The notes under the pieces were generated by a model. That model did no database searches, was not told where the DNA came from, and saw nothing but the letters and a program-made list of their open reading frames with translations. Of a DNA stretch of 64,000 nt, positions 17,166-26,414 are shown piece after piece. Both the position numbers and the translations under genes were made by a program. The DNA is from Ferrovum sp. (GTDB lineage: Bacteria; Pseudomonadota; Gammaproteobacteria; Burkholderiales; Ferrovaceae), in assembly GCA_019456405.1 (NCBI GenBank), contig WJXM01000020.1, positions 1 through 64,000 on the forward strand, read 5' to 3'. The first letter of the stretch is position 1. Each line of letters starts with the position of its first letter.

Positions 17166-18092
17166 ATGCCCTCTCCAGAAATCATCATCGCCACTCGTGA
17201 AAGCCGGTTAGCCCTGTGGCAGGCCGAACATATCCAGCAACAAATGGCAGGATTATATCCCCTTGCGCATTTCTCGTTGCTGGGAATGACCACCACGGGG
17301 GATCAAATCCTCGATCGTACCCTCTCTGCCGTAGGAGGAAAAGGGCTTTTCGTCAAGGAATTGGAATTGGCCATGCTGGAGGGACGAGCCCACATGGCCG
17401 TGCATTCCATGAAAGACGTCCCGATGAACCGTCCCGATGAACTCGTCCTGCGGGTGGCCGGACCGCGCGCAGATCCGCGCGATGCCTTTGTCTCCAACCA
17501 TCATGAAAACCTCGCCGCCTTACCGGCCGGTGCCATCGTGGGGACCGCCAGCCTGCGGCGCGAATGCCAGATCCGTGCCCGCTTCCCTCACCTCGACATC
17601 CGCCCGCTGCGCGGCAATCTGGACACCCGCCTGCGCAAACTCGACCAGGGTCAGTACCAAGCCATCATATTAGCGGCGGCCGGTCTGTGCCGCCTGGGTT
17701 TGGCGGAACGTATTCGCTCGCTCATCGACACGGCAGACAGTCTTCCTGCCGTGGGGCAGGGCGCACTGGGCCTGGAATTTCGAGCCGACCATCCAACCCT
17801 GGCAAACTGGATCGACGCCATGGTAGATCCGGCCACCGAAGCCTGTGTCTTTGCCGAACGCACCGTCTCCTGCCGTCTGGCAGGCAGTTGCGATATCCCG
17901 CTAGGTGCCTTTGCCGAGGCAAAAGGCGATATCCTGACCCTGCGCGCCTTCGTGGGCAATCCGGCAGGCACGCGCATCGTCCGTGCCTGCCAAAGTGCCC
18001 CGCTATCCCTGTACAAAACGCTCGGAGAAGCGGTAGCCAACGACCTGCTCGATCAGGGAGCGGCGGACATTTTGAACGCCTGTCGCGCCTGA
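17166..18092 (+). CDS. hemC: HemC, porphobilinogen deaminase (hydroxymethylbilane synthase)
   Basis: Joins four porphobilinogens into hydroxymethylbilane for heme. With ATG 17166 the protein has 308 aa and starts MPSPEIIIATRESRLALWQA as the family does; the frame is open far upstream only because it shadows ppc on the other strand. Catalytic Asp84 is in HSMKDVP and the dipyrromethane-cofactor Cys242 in LAGSCDIPLGA, at the same numbers as in E. coli. First gene of hemCDXY. Confidence 0.97.
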   Translation: MPSPEIIIATRESRLALWQAEHIQQQMAGLYPLAHFSLLGMTTTGDQILDRTLSAVGGKGLFVKELELAMLEGRAHMAVHSMKDVPMNRPDELVLRVAGPRADPRDAFVSNHHENLAALPAGAIVGTASLRRECQIRARFPHLDIRPLRGNLDTRLRKLDQGQYQAIILAAAGLCRLGLAERIRSLIDTADSLPAVGQGALGLEFRADHPTLANWIDAMVDPATEACVFAERTVSCRLAGSCDIPLGAFAEAKGDILTLRAFVGNPAGTRIVRACQSAPLSLYKTLGEAVANDLLDQGAADILNACRA

Positions 18093-18096
18093 AACC

Positions 18097-18834
18097 ATGC
18101 CGACCGGGTTGCTGATTACCCGCCCCCGCGCCGAAGCCACTCGCCTGGCAGGACGTCTGAATTCGCTTGGGATTCGCTCCTGGGTTTATCCAACCATCGA
18201 CATCACCCCCCTGACGCCCACGGCAGAATCCCTAACCTGGGCCGCCCAGGCAGAACTATGGATTTTTGTCAGTGCCAATGCCGTGCATGCAGGCTGGGCC
18301 TTTCTTGCGCCGCTCCACACAGCAACTCTTCGTTTGGCCGCGGTCGGTCTGGCCACAGCACAGCGCCTGCAGGAAGCCAGCGGAACCCCTGTACTCTGCC
18401 CGGAGCAAGGCTCCGATAGCGAAGCTTTGCTGGCGCTCCCCCTGTTCCAAAGGATGGACCACCGGAAAATCGCCATCATACGGGGACGGGGAGGACGGGA
18501 ATGGCTGAGAGAGACTCTGGAACAGAGGGGCGCCCAGGTAGGCTACATCGAATGCTACGTCCGCCAAGTACCCCAAAGCAACCCCGAAACATTGGATGAG
18601 GCTTTACAGGCCGGGGCTTCCATCTCGGTGCAAAGCACTGAATCCCTCCACAATCTGTGGGCCATGGCCTCGCCAGCGCAACGGGAAGTCCTGGCAACCC
18701 GGCCCTTCATCGTCAGTCATCCACGCATCGCCACAGCGCTACGCGCGCTCGGGCTACCCCACCCCGTGGTACTCTCTCCCGGGGACGATGCATTGATTGC
18801 CCATTACCAGCAAAAGGGGCATTCCCATGGTTAA
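18097..18834 (+). CDS. hemD: HemD, uroporphyrinogen-III synthase
   Basis: A 245-aa protein that cyclises hydroxymethylbilane with inversion of ring D. The family is poorly conserved, but TRPRAEATRLAGRLNSLG at the start, IFVSANAVHAGWAF, IIRGRGGREWLRETLEQRGA and GYIECYVRQVP are recognisable, and the position 4 bp after hemC and before hemX is decisive. Its end overlaps the hemX start by 8 bp. Confidence 0.9.
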   Translation: MPTGLLITRPRAEATRLAGRLNSLGIRSWVYPTIDITPLTPTAESLTWAAQAELWIFVSANAVHAGWAFLAPLHTATLRLAAVGLATAQRLQEASGTPVLCPEQGSDSEALLALPLFQRMDHRKIAIIRGRGGREWLRETLEQRGAQVGYIECYVRQVPQSNPETLDEALQAGASISVQSTESLHNLWAMASPAQREVLATRPFIVSHPRIATALRALGLPHPVVLSPGDDALIAHYQQKGHSHG

Positions 18835-19819
18835 CGAACAGCCCACCCCCCAAAAGTCCCACCTACCCGGACGCTTGACCCTCTTGATCATCCTTCTGGG
18901 ACTGGCAGGGCTGGTCTTCTATCAACGCGACCAGTTGCTGGATCTGCGTCAGGATCTAAGCAAAAGATTGTCCCAAACGGATCATTTGTCTCAGCAAGTG
19001 CAAAGTCTTGCTCAACAAGCCAACGAAACCAGTCGTGAAACCAGCACCCGCCTGGCCGTGCTCGAGTCACGATTTTCCGACACGCAAAACCAACAGGTGG
19101 AACTGGCAGCGCTCTATCAGGACCTCATGCGTCACCGCGACGACTGGATTCTGGCCGAGGTGGAACAACTGGTCATCATCGCCAACCAGCAACTGGAATT
19201 GACGGGTAATGTCCAATCGGCCCTGGCCGCGCTGGAAGCCGCCGACTTGCGCCTCCAGCGTCTGGATAAACCTGCCCTGACCCATCTCAGGGAAAACCTG
19301 AAACAGGACATGGATCATCTGCGTGCGCTCCCTTATGTGGATACCAACGGGATCACCCTGCGTCTCGATTCACTGATCCAGCAGGTCGATGGTTTGGCAC
19401 TGGCTTCGGATACCCGGCCCAAACCCCCGCCACTTCCGAAGGATGCGCGGACCAGTTGGGTGGAACGACTGACCCAGGACATGCTGCTGGAATTGAACAA
19501 TGCCATCCGGATTCGCCGCATGGATACGCCTGAACTCCCCTTGCTCACGCCCGAACAAACCTATTTTCTGCGTGAAAATCTGAAATTACGTCTCTTCGCC
19601 GCGCGCATCGATGTGCTGGCCCGCAATGAGGTACGCTTTCGTAGCGAACTTTCCGAGGCTCAGCATTGGCTTCAACGCTACTTCGATACATCGAACCCTG
19701 CGGTCAAAAATTTTCAGTCCAATATCCAACTCCTGACCACGGCACCAGTCAGTGTCCCTCTACCCGATATCAGCGCCACACTGGCTGCAGTACATGCCGC
19801 AAGAGGGGGAAATCCATGA
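18827..19819 (+). CDS. hemX: HemX-family membrane protein of the heme operon
   Basis: A 330-aa protein annotated in many proteobacteria as HemX or uroporphyrinogen-III C-methyltransferase, although it has no methyltransferase motifs. It has one N-terminal membrane segment (LTLLIILLGLAGLVFY), then a coiled-coil-like stretch (about 45-95, Gln/Leu/Ser rich) and an all-helical periplasmic region with LYQDLMRHRDDWILAEVEQL and EQTYFLRENLKLRLFAAR, both typical. ATG 18827 is chosen because AGGGG precedes it by eight bases. The exact function is unknown; the operon position suggests heme pathway or envelope assembly. Confidence 0.85.
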   Translation: MVNEQPTPQKSHLPGRLTLLIILLGLAGLVFYQRDQLLDLRQDLSKRLSQTDHLSQQVQSLAQQANETSRETSTRLAVLESRFSDTQNQQVELAALYQDLMRHRDDWILAEVEQLVIIANQQLELTGNVQSALAALEAADLRLQRLDKPALTHLRENLKQDMDHLRALPYVDTNGITLRLDSLIQQVDGLALASDTRPKPPPLPKDARTSWVERLTQDMLLELNNAIRIRRMDTPELPLLTPEQTYFLRENLKLRLFAARIDVLARNEVRFRSELSEAQHWLQRYFDTSNPAVKNFQSNIQLLTTAPVSVPLPDISATLAAVHAARGGNP

Positions 19820-20340
19820 GGTTGCTGATCGGCTTTCTCCTTCTTTTCACGCTCGCCACGCTTCTTGCCCTGTCCTTCAACATCACGGCAGGCTATGTGT
19901 TGATCGTTCAGGCCCCATGGCGCATCGAGATTTCCCTGTCGGTATTTGTCCTGGGTCTGGTACTGCTCCTTCTGGTACTCAATCTGGGAGGCCACATGTT
20001 CTTCAAAATCTGGCAACTTCCCAAACAGATCCACAACTACCGTCTTCGCCGCTCGAGAACGCGCGCACGCGGCGCCCTGTATCAAGGGTTGACCGCCTAT
20101 TTCTCGGGTTACCCGGAGAGAGCCGAAAAAATGGCCACGGTCGCCCTCAAAGGCAAGGAGGCACGATCTCTATGCCTGATGCTGGCCGCTTTATCCGCCC
20201 ATGAAGCACACCACTTCGAAGCCAGGGATCGTTACCTGGGTCTGGCGCAGGAAGAGGGCCCGGAAATCCTGTCCATGCTTGCATCAATCCGTTCCAGAAT
20301 GGGGCTCCCGACGAATGTCAAAGATTCTTCAAGTCCCTGA
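19816..20340 (+). CDS. hemY: HemY-like protein, shortened to the membrane and first TPR region
   Basis: A 174-aa protein overlapping hemX by 4 bp (ATGA). Two hydrophobic segments (LLIGFLLLFTLATLLALSF; LSVFVLGLVLLLLVLNLGG) flank NITAGYVLIVQAPWRIEIS, the conserved HemY N-terminal pattern. A short TPR-like region follows (ARGALYQGLTAYFSGYPERAEK). Typical HemY proteins have about 400 residues with several TPRs, so more than half is missing here. The stop is in-frame and followed at once by a convergent gene, so this is either a natural short form or a truncation. It starts MRLLIGF at ATG 19816. Confidence 0.78.
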   Translation: MRLLIGFLLLFTLATLLALSFNITAGYVLIVQAPWRIEISLSVFVLGLVLLLLVLNLGGHMFFKIWQLPKQIHNYRLRRSRTRARGALYQGLTAYFSGYPERAEKMATVALKGKEARSLCLMLAALSAHEAHHFEARDRYLGLAQEEGPEILSMLASIRSRMGLPTNVKDSSSP

Positions 20341-21345
20341 GGGCACGAAAGGATCAGAATAAAACTCGTTTTCCGGTAAGGCACGGCTTTCGGTAAATGC
20401 TTTGAATCCTGCCTCCACCATGCGCGATGCGCCACAAGCATAGACTTGATAGCAAGACAGATCCGGAAAATCATCCAGAATGGCCTGATGGACAAACCCA
20501 GTCCGCCCAGTCCACTGATCTTCCGGCAAAGGTGCAGACAATACCGGAACGAAAGTGAAGTGAGGAAGTTCCTCCTCCCATGTGCGCACAATGTCCCGTT
20601 GATACAAGTCAACGGCGCTTTGCACCCCCCAGTACAGCACCATGGGGCGAGTCATGCCTTTATGGCGCGCGTACTCGATCATCCCCTTGATGGGCGCGAA
20701 ACCCGTGGCGCCCGCCATGAAAATGATCGGCTTTTCCGAATCCTCACGCAAGACGAAGGCCCCCAGGGGTCCTTCGAAACGCAAGATGCCCCGTTCCTTC
20801 AATTCGTTGAATACGAACCCGGAAAAGTTTCCCCCTGGATAATGGCGGATATGCAACTCCAGCAAGGCAGCGTCATGGGGCGAATTAGCCAGGGAAAAAC
20901 TGCGCCGTTTTCCATCCTTGAGTAAAAAATCGATATATTGACCCGCCATGAATTCGAATTTTTCATTGGCGGGCAACTTGAGTTTGAGCACCACCACATC
21001 ATGGTTGGGACGTTCAATGGCTTCCACCCGGCAAGGCAACTTCTTGATTTGCATATCTGCAAAACCACTCACTTCACGCGCCTCGATGACCACATCCCCG
21101 GTGGGACGCGCACAACAGAAGAGCGCCTTTCCGTGTACCTTGTCCTCCTCGCTCAAAGCGCTGGACTGATAGTCGCCATAGTCCACTTGTCCCTCCAGAA
21201 CCTTTCCCTTGCAACTGCCACAGGCACCACTGCGGCACCCGTAGGGTAAACCAACACCTTCACGCAGGGCAGCCTGCAACAAGGTTTCTTCATCGTTCAC
21301 CTGAAACTGGCGACCGCTGGGTTGGACTGTGACTTGGAATGACAT
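20329..21345 (-). CDS. 2Fe-2S ferredoxin-type flavin reductase (CDP-6-deoxy-delta-3,4-glucoseen reductase-like)
   Basis: A 338-aa electron-transfer protein with an N-terminal plant-type ferredoxin domain, ligands Cys37, Cys42, Cys45 (YGCRSGACGSC) and Cys77 (ALFCCARP), then an FAD-binding domain with RRSFSLANSP and an NAD-binding domain (IIFMAGATGFAPIKGMIEYA). Proteins of this layout are often labelled AscD/CDP-glucoseen reductase in betaproteobacteria, but no deoxysugar genes are nearby, so the true partner is unknown. Its 3' end overlaps hemY by 12 bp on the opposite strand. Confidence 0.85.
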   Translation of the reverse strand: MSFQVTVQPSGRQFQVNDEETLLQAALREGVGLPYGCRSGACGSCKGKVLEGQVDYGDYQSSALSEEDKVHGKALFCCARPTGDVVIEAREVSGFADMQIKKLPCRVEAIERPNHDVVVLKLKLPANEKFEFMAGQYIDFLLKDGKRRSFSLANSPHDAALLELHIRHYPGGNFSGFVFNELKERGILRFEGPLGAFVLREDSEKPIIFMAGATGFAPIKGMIEYARHKGMTRPMVLYWGVQSAVDLYQRDIVRTWEEELPHFTFVPVLSAPLPEDQWTGRTGFVHQAILDDFPDLSCYQVYACGASRMVEAGFKAFTESRALPENEFYSDPFVPSGT

Positions 21346-21380
21346 GACCGTTCTCGCGTAAATGACGTTACAATGACTTG

Positions 21381-22232
21381 ATGAATTCTTGCCTGATCAT
21401 CGGCGCGGGTAACGTAGCGCGTCGCGTCCTTCCCCTATTGAAGGGGCACGGCCCTGTGTTTACCCTATGCCGAAGAACGGAGGCGTTTCCCCAGTGGCGT
21501 ACACTGGGCGCCGTACCGATCCTGGGCGACCTGGATCACCCTCATACCCTGCAACGACTCACAGGACTGGCACGCACCATACTCCACTTCGCCCCACCCG
21601 GGTCCACAGGACGGAAAGACGCACGCACCCGGCACCTGCTAGCCGCACTCGGACGGGGTACCAGTCTACCACAGCGGCTTATCTACATCAGCACCACAGG
21701 TGTCTACGGTTCTTCAGCAGGGGCCTGGCTGGATGAGACCAGCCCGGTCAGCCCCCATACCGCCCGTGCCCGGCGTCGGGTCGATGCCGAAAGCCAACTG
21801 CGCGCCTTCGGTCGCCGCACAGGTTGCCGCGTGGTCATCCTGCGCGCGCCCGGCATCTATGGCGAACATCGTTTACCTCTTGAACGACTTCAGAATGGCG
21901 TTCCATTACCCCTGGAAAACCCTTGGACCAACCACATCCATGAACTGGACCTGGCACGTTCCGTGGTTGCTGCCTGTACCTTGGGAAAAGCGCAACGCGT
22001 GTACAATGTGGTGGACGATCAACCCCTCCCGGTGGGAGACTTTTATCGATGCTTGGCTCAACACCATCACCTACCGCTCCCCACTTTTCTCCCTCTCAGT
22101 GAATTGGAAAAGATTCTCGACCCCTTCAACCTCAGTTTTTTGAAGGAATCTCGACGTATTCACAACCAGCGTATCAAGCAAGAATTACACCTGAACTGGC
22201 GTTATCCCAATGTACGCTCATTTTTGAAATGA
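21381..22232 (+). CDS. NAD(P)-binding epimerase-like protein (YeeZ-type SDR)
   Basis: A 283-aa atypical short-chain dehydrogenase/epimerase. The Rossmann motif is LIIGAGNVARRVLPLL at the N terminus, and the active-site region contains IYISTTGVYGSSAG, but the usual YxxxK is not evident (HTARARRRVDAE). This pattern fits YeeZ-like SDRs annotated as NAD-dependent epimerase/dehydratase. ATG 21381 is used; the TTG just before it is a less likely start. It is divergent from the reductase at 20329. The substrate is unknown. Confidence 0.75.
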   Translation: MNSCLIIGAGNVARRVLPLLKGHGPVFTLCRRTEAFPQWRTLGAVPILGDLDHPHTLQRLTGLARTILHFAPPGSTGRKDARTRHLLAALGRGTSLPQRLIYISTTGVYGSSAGAWLDETSPVSPHTARARRRVDAESQLRAFGRRTGCRVVILRAPGIYGEHRLPLERLQNGVPLPLENPWTNHIHELDLARSVVAACTLGKAQRVYNVVDDQPLPVGDFYRCLAQHHHLPLPTFLPLSELEKILDPFNLSFLKESRRIHNQRIKQELHLNWRYPNVRSFLK

Positions 22233-22290
22233 GTAGCGATTTTCGTTAAATTTCTGGACATTTTCTGTGATTTCGAGGCAAAATCGCGAA

Positions 22291-22725
22291 ATGAAAAAAA
22301 TTCTCGTCGTACACGGTCCAAACCTTAATGCGCTGGGAACCCGCGAACCCGCGGTTTACGGCAGTTTGACCTTGGCCGATCTGGATGCCCGTCTGCGCAC
22401 CCTGGGAAGCGCACGAGGAATATCTGTAGACTGTTTTCAAAGCAACTGGGAAGGTGCGCTGATCGACCGTATCCATGATGCCCGAGTCGATGGTACTCAA
22501 GCCATTCTCATCAATCCTGGGGGGTTGACCCACACCAGCGTATCTTTGCGCGACGCGCTGACTGCTGTGGACCTCCCTTTTATCGAAGTACACCTGTCGA
22601 ACATTCATGCCCGTGAATCTTTTCGCCACCACTCCTACCTGTCGGCTATCGCGGTGGGAGTCATCTGCGGCTTGGGGATACGGGGATATGAACTGGCCCT
22701 CGACTATTTCATGAACAAGGCGTAA
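22291..22725 (+). CDS. aroQ: AroQ, type II 3-dehydroquinate dehydratase
   Basis: A 144-aa shikimate-pathway enzyme, the usual length for the dodecameric type II family. It starts [19 protein letters not shown]; the catalytic Tyr is in AVYGSLTL and the catalytic His in [16 protein letters not shown]. Middle motif [14 protein letters not shown] and [18 protein letters not shown] are standard. It lies directly upstream of accB-accC, an arrangement common in proteobacteria. Confidence 0.96.
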   Translation: MKKILVVHGPNLNALGTREPAVYGSLTLADLDARLRTLGSARGISVDCFQSNWEGALIDRIHDARVDGTQAILINPGGLTHTSVSLRDALTAVDLPFIEVHLSNIHARESFRHHSYLSAIAVGVICGLGIRGYELALDYFMNKA

Positions 22726-22729
22726 CACC

Positions 22730-23188
22730 ATGGACCTGAGAAAATTAAAGAAACTGATTGATTTGGTAGAAGAGTCTGGCATCAGCGAACTGGAGATCAC
22801 CGAAGGAGAGGAAAAAGTCCGCATCGCCAAATTTGGCAGTTCGGCTCCCCAATACGCCTTCCCCCCATCGTATGCCCCCCCCCCTGTCTCCCATACCCCG
22901 GTCGAAACCGTGCTTGCTCCCGTTATCTCAGTTGCTCCCGAGAGCGAAGGCCATGTGGTGAAATCGCCCATGGTCGGAACCTTCTACCGCTCTCCTTCCC
23001 CAGGGGCTCCAGTATTTGCCGAAATCGGTCAAAGCATCAACGAAGGACAAACCCTGTGCATCATTGAAGCCATGAAATTGCTGAATGAAATCGAGTCGGA
23101 TGTCACGGGCTTCGTCAAGCATATTCTTGTGGAAAACGGACAACCCATCGAATACGGACAGCCTCTCTTCGTCATCGCTACGGCCTGA
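22730..23188 (+). CDS. accB: AccB, biotin carboxyl carrier protein of acetyl-CoA carboxylase
   Basis: A 152-aa carrier whose biotin is carboxylated by AccC for malonyl-CoA and fatty-acid synthesis. The N-terminal helix ([23 protein letters not shown]) and the Pro/Ala-rich linker (about 40-72) precede the biotinyl domain, with the biotinylated Lys116 in [11 protein letters not shown]. It starts 4 bp after aroQ and is 13 bp before accC. Confidence 0.97.
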   Translation: MDLRKLKKLIDLVEESGISELEITEGEEKVRIAKFGSSAPQYAFPPSYAPPPVSHTPVETVLAPVISVAPESEGHVVKSPMVGTFYRSPSPGAPVFAEIGQSINEGQTLCIIEAMKLLNEIESDVTGFVKHILVENGQPIEYGQPLFVIATA

Positions 23189-23201
23189 AAGGAAGACCCC
23201 C

Positions 23202-24554
23202 ATGTTTGAAAAGATCCTGATCGCCAATCGCGGCGAGATTGCCCTGCGCGTATTGAGGGCCTGCCGCGAATTGGGCATCAAAACCGTCGCCGTTCATTCG
23301 GAAGCCGATGCCGATGCCAAAGCAGTGGTGTTGGCCGATGAATCGGTTTGCATTGGCCCCGCATCCTCCCAACTCAGTTATCTCAACATCCCGGCCATCA
23401 TCGCTGCGGCTGAAGTCACCGGTGCCGAAGCCATTCACCCCGGATACGGATTTCTGTCAGAAAATGCGGACTTTGCCGAACGTGTGGAAAACAGCGGCTT
23501 TGTGTTTATCGGTCCTAAAGCGGAAACCATTCGCTTGATGGGTGACAAAATCAGTGCCAAAGCCACCATGAAAGCCGCAGGAGTCCCTGTAGTCCCGGGT
23601 TCGGAAGGACAATTGCCCACCGACCCCAAGGAACTCAAGACGCTGGCCGCATCGATTGGGTATCCGGTCCTGATCAAGGCTTCGGCAGGGGGGGGAGGGC
23701 GCGGCATGCGCGTGGTGGAGCGTGAGGAAGACCTGCTCGGCTTCCTCGACCTGACGCGCAACGAAGCACGCACCGCCTTTGGCAACGACATGGTCTACAT
23801 GGAAAAATACCTGTCCCAACCTCGGCATGTGGAAATTCAAGTCTTGTCCGACAAGTTCGGCAATGCTTTTTATCTGGGAGAACGGGACTGCTCCATGCAA
23901 CGCCGTCACCAGAAGATCATTGAAGAAGCCCCTGCGCCCGGTATTCCTGCCGCTCTGCGCCAAAAAATAGGGGAAAGTTGTGCTGCAGCCTGCCGACGTA
24001 TCCACTACCTGGGGGCAGGTACTTTCGAATTTCTTTATGAGAATGGCGAGTTTTATTTCATTGAAATGAATACCCGGGTTCAGGTGGAACACCCGGTCAC
24101 CGAGTTGATCACAGGCATTGATATCGTGCAAGAACAGATTCGCATTGCCGCCGGTGAAAAGTTGACCTGGAAGCAAAAAGACCTCCATTTACGCGGCCAT
24201 GCCATCGAATGCCGAATCAATGCCGAAGATCCCTTCACCTTCATCCCTTCCCCCGGACGCATTACGCAATACCATGCGCCCGGCGGCCCCGGGGTGCGCG
24301 TGGATTCCCATATCTACCAGAATTACTTCGTCCCTCCGTACTACGATTCATTGATTGGCAAAGTACTGACCCACGGCGCCACCCGCGACCAGGCCTTGGC
24401 GCGAATGCGTATCGCTTTATCCGAAATGGTGGTAGAAGGCATCAAGACCAATATTCCCTTGCATCAAAGATTGCTTCAAGATGAAGCCTTCCTGCTAGGG
24501 GGAACCAGCATTCATTACCTGGAAGAAAAGTTGTCTCGGGAAAAACAAGGGTAA
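23202..24554 (+). CDS. accC: AccC, biotin carboxylase subunit of acetyl-CoA carboxylase
   Basis: A 450-aa ATP-grasp enzyme that carboxylates the biotin on AccB. It begins [20 protein letters not shown] (ATG 23202, preceded by AGGAAG); an upstream in-frame extension overlaps accB and is not real. ATP-grasp glycine loop [33 protein letters not shown], the [12 protein letters not shown] motif and the active-site [16 protein letters not shown] are all present. Length is normal. Confidence 0.97.
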   Translation: MFEKILIANRGEIALRVLRACRELGIKTVAVHSEADADAKAVVLADESVCIGPASSQLSYLNIPAIIAAAEVTGAEAIHPGYGFLSENADFAERVENSGFVFIGPKAETIRLMGDKISAKATMKAAGVPVVPGSEGQLPTDPKELKTLAASIGYPVLIKASAGGGGRGMRVVEREEDLLGFLDLTRNEARTAFGNDMVYMEKYLSQPRHVEIQVLSDKFGNAFYLGERDCSMQRRHQKIIEEAPAPGIPAALRQKIGESCAAACRRIHYLGAGTFEFLYENGEFYFIEMNTRVQVEHPVTELITGIDIVQEQIRIAAGEKLTWKQKDLHLRGHAIECRINAEDPFTFIPSPGRITQYHAPGGPGVRVDSHIYQNYFVPPYYDSLIGKVLTHGATRDQALARMRIALSEMVVEGIKTNIPLHQRLLQDEAFLLGGTSIHYLEEKLSREKQG

Positions 24555-24559
24555 GGATC

Positions 24560-25453
24560 ATGAGTTGGACTTGTCTGACCCTCCATACCGACCGGGATCA
24601 TGCTGAACTCTGGTCCGATGCGCTCAGTGCGCAGGGTGCACTGGCCGTGACCTTGTCCTCCCAGGCCACCGGCACTGAAGAAGTTCCCGTATTTGGGGAA
24701 CCGGGCTGTCCAGAAATGGCCCTTTGGCCCCACTGCCAGATCGAGGTACTTCTGCCCATAGAGTGGGATGCTACCTCCTGGCTGGAACAGGTCAGTACCT
24801 CCCTCGCCCAAACCATCCCCCCCCACCACAGCGAGGTCGTGGCAGATCAGGACTGGGTACGCCTCACCCAAAATCAGTTCGACCCCATCCCAGCCGCGCC
24901 CGGGCTATGGATCGTACCTACCTGGCATGAACCTCCCGACCCCAGCGCCCTCAACCTGCGCCTCGACCCCGGACAAGCTTTTGGGACGGGCAGTCACCCC
25001 ACTACCCGCCTGTGTCTGGAATGGCTGACCGCCCACCCACCGCGCATGCAACGGGTGTTGGACTACGGCTGCGGTTCGGGAATTCTGACCATTGCAGCAG
25101 CGTTGCTGGGTGCGTCTTATCCCGTTGGCGTGGATATCGACCCTATCGCCGTACAAACTGCCCGTGACAATGCGACTTTGAATGGAGTGAGCGCGTCTTT
25201 TTACGAACCGGACTCCTTTCCGGATTGCCCACCCTTCGATGGGCTGATCGCCAACATTCTGACCAATCCATTGGTAGTTCTGGCCCCGTTGCTCCTGAAC
25301 CAACTCAAAGCAGGCGGTTGGTTGACCCTGTCCGGTATTCTATCTTCTCAAGTGGAACGGGTACAGCATGCCTATGCACCGGATTGTCTCCTTTCGATCA
25401 CAGGAGAACGGGAAGGGTGGGTCTGTCTCGGCGGTGTGAAGCAGGTATACTGA
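24560..25453 (+). CDS. prmA: PrmA, ribosomal protein L11 methyltransferase
   Basis: A 297-aa SAM methyltransferase that trimethylates L11. The N-terminal substrate-binding domain starts MSWTCLTLHTDRDHAE; then LNLRLDPGQAFGTGSHPTTRLCLEWL, SAM motif VLDYGCGSGILTIAAALLGA, VGVDIDPIAVQTARDNATLN and the catalytic-loop LIANILTNPLVVLAPLL. It follows accC by 5 bp, the usual order in many betaproteobacteria. Confidence 0.96.
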   Translation: MSWTCLTLHTDRDHAELWSDALSAQGALAVTLSSQATGTEEVPVFGEPGCPEMALWPHCQIEVLLPIEWDATSWLEQVSTSLAQTIPPHHSEVVADQDWVRLTQNQFDPIPAAPGLWIVPTWHEPPDPSALNLRLDPGQAFGTGSHPTTRLCLEWLTAHPPRMQRVLDYGCGSGILTIAAALLGASYPVGVDIDPIAVQTARDNATLNGVSASFYEPDSFPDCPPFDGLIANILTNPLVVLAPLLLNQLKAGGWLTLSGILSSQVERVQHAYAPDCLLSITGEREGWVCLGGVKQVY

Positions 25454-25481
25454 CGTCTCTCTGAATTCCCCTGGAGTGCCC

Positions 25482-25856
25482 ATGCTACCCCCCAATGACC
25501 GTCGCTATAGCGCTACCCATCAATGGGCCCAACCCACCCCTGAAGGAACTCTGGCCATCGGGATCACGGATTTTGCTCAGGACCAACTGGGGGACCTGAT
25601 GTTCGTGGAACTTGCAAGCGTGGGGCGTATCCTGAAGGCCGGTGAATCCTGTGCAACTCTCGAATCCGTCAAAACCGCTTCCGACGTGGCATCCCCTGTC
25701 AGCGGTACTGTGCATGCGGTCAATGATGCCCTGAAGGAACACCCCGAAGTTCTTAATGTCGAACCCTATGACCATTGGCTGGTAAAAATCACGCCCCACC
25801 ATGCGGAGGATTACACCCGACTGCTGACGGCGGAGGGTTATCAAAACAGCATGTAA
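25482..25856 (+). CDS. gcvH: GcvH, glycine cleavage system H protein (lipoyl carrier)
   Basis: A 124-aa lipoyl-domain protein. The lipoylated Lys64 lies in CATLESVKTASDVASPVSG, and YSATHQWAQP, ITDFAQDQLGDLMFVELASVG and NVEPYDHWLVKI match the family. ATG 25482 is preceded by TGGAG. No gcvT or gcvP is in the window, so the other glycine-cleavage subunits are elsewhere or GcvH serves mainly as a lipoate relay. It stands between prmA and tpx. Confidence 0.93.
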   Translation: MLPPNDRRYSATHQWAQPTPEGTLAIGITDFAQDQLGDLMFVELASVGRILKAGESCATLESVKTASDVASPVSGTVHAVNDALKEHPEVLNVEPYDHWLVKITPHHAEDYTRLLTAEGYQNSM

Positions 25857-25907
25857 CTCGATTTACGCTATCATTTCCCATTACCCCACCCACAAAAGGA
25901 GAATCCC

Positions 25908-26408
25908 ATGACCACCGTAACTCTAGGCGGGCTCCCCGTCACCGTTGCAGGCCAGTTACCTCTGGCGGGACAGACCGCCCCCGATTTTTCATTGGCCGCA
26001 CAGGATCTGAGCGATCGCACCTTGAATGACTATGCAGGCAAACGCAAGATTCTCAATATCGTCCCCAGCCTCGACACCCCCACCTGCGCCACCTCGACGC
26101 GCAAATTCAATGAGAAGGCGGCCACTTTGGACAATACGGTCATCCTGGTCATCTCTGCAGATTTGCCCTTTGCCATGGCGCGGTTTTGTGCTGCCGAAGG
26201 CATCAAGAATGTCGAGATCCTTTCCACTTTCCGTAACCATCATTTTCATCCGACTTATGGCGTGGACATCACTGATGGCCCGCTGCGCGGTCTAACCGCT
26301 CGGGCCGTGGTGGTTCTGGATGAAAAAAATCGGGTTCTGCATACCGAACTGGTCGCTGACATCAAGGACGAACCCAACTACAGCGCCGCCTTGGCTTCCC
26401 TGAACTGA
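25908..26408 (+). CDS. tpx: Tpx, thiol peroxidase (atypical 2-Cys peroxiredoxin)
   Basis: A 166-aa peroxiredoxin reducing lipid and hydrogen peroxides with thioredoxin. The peroxidatic Cys60 is in [15 protein letters not shown] and the resolving Cys94 in [10 protein letters not shown], the spacing typical of Tpx. It begins [23 protein letters not shown] lies just before the ATG. Useful against oxidative stress in an aerobe or iron oxidiser (inference). Confidence 0.97.
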   Translation: MTTVTLGGLPVTVAGQLPLAGQTAPDFSLAAQDLSDRTLNDYAGKRKILNIVPSLDTPTCATSTRKFNEKAATLDNTVILVISADLPFAMARFCAAEGIKNVEILSTFRNHHFHPTYGVDITDGPLRGLTARAVVVLDEKNRVLHTELVADIKDEPNYSAALASLN

Positions 26409-26414
26409 GCGTCC

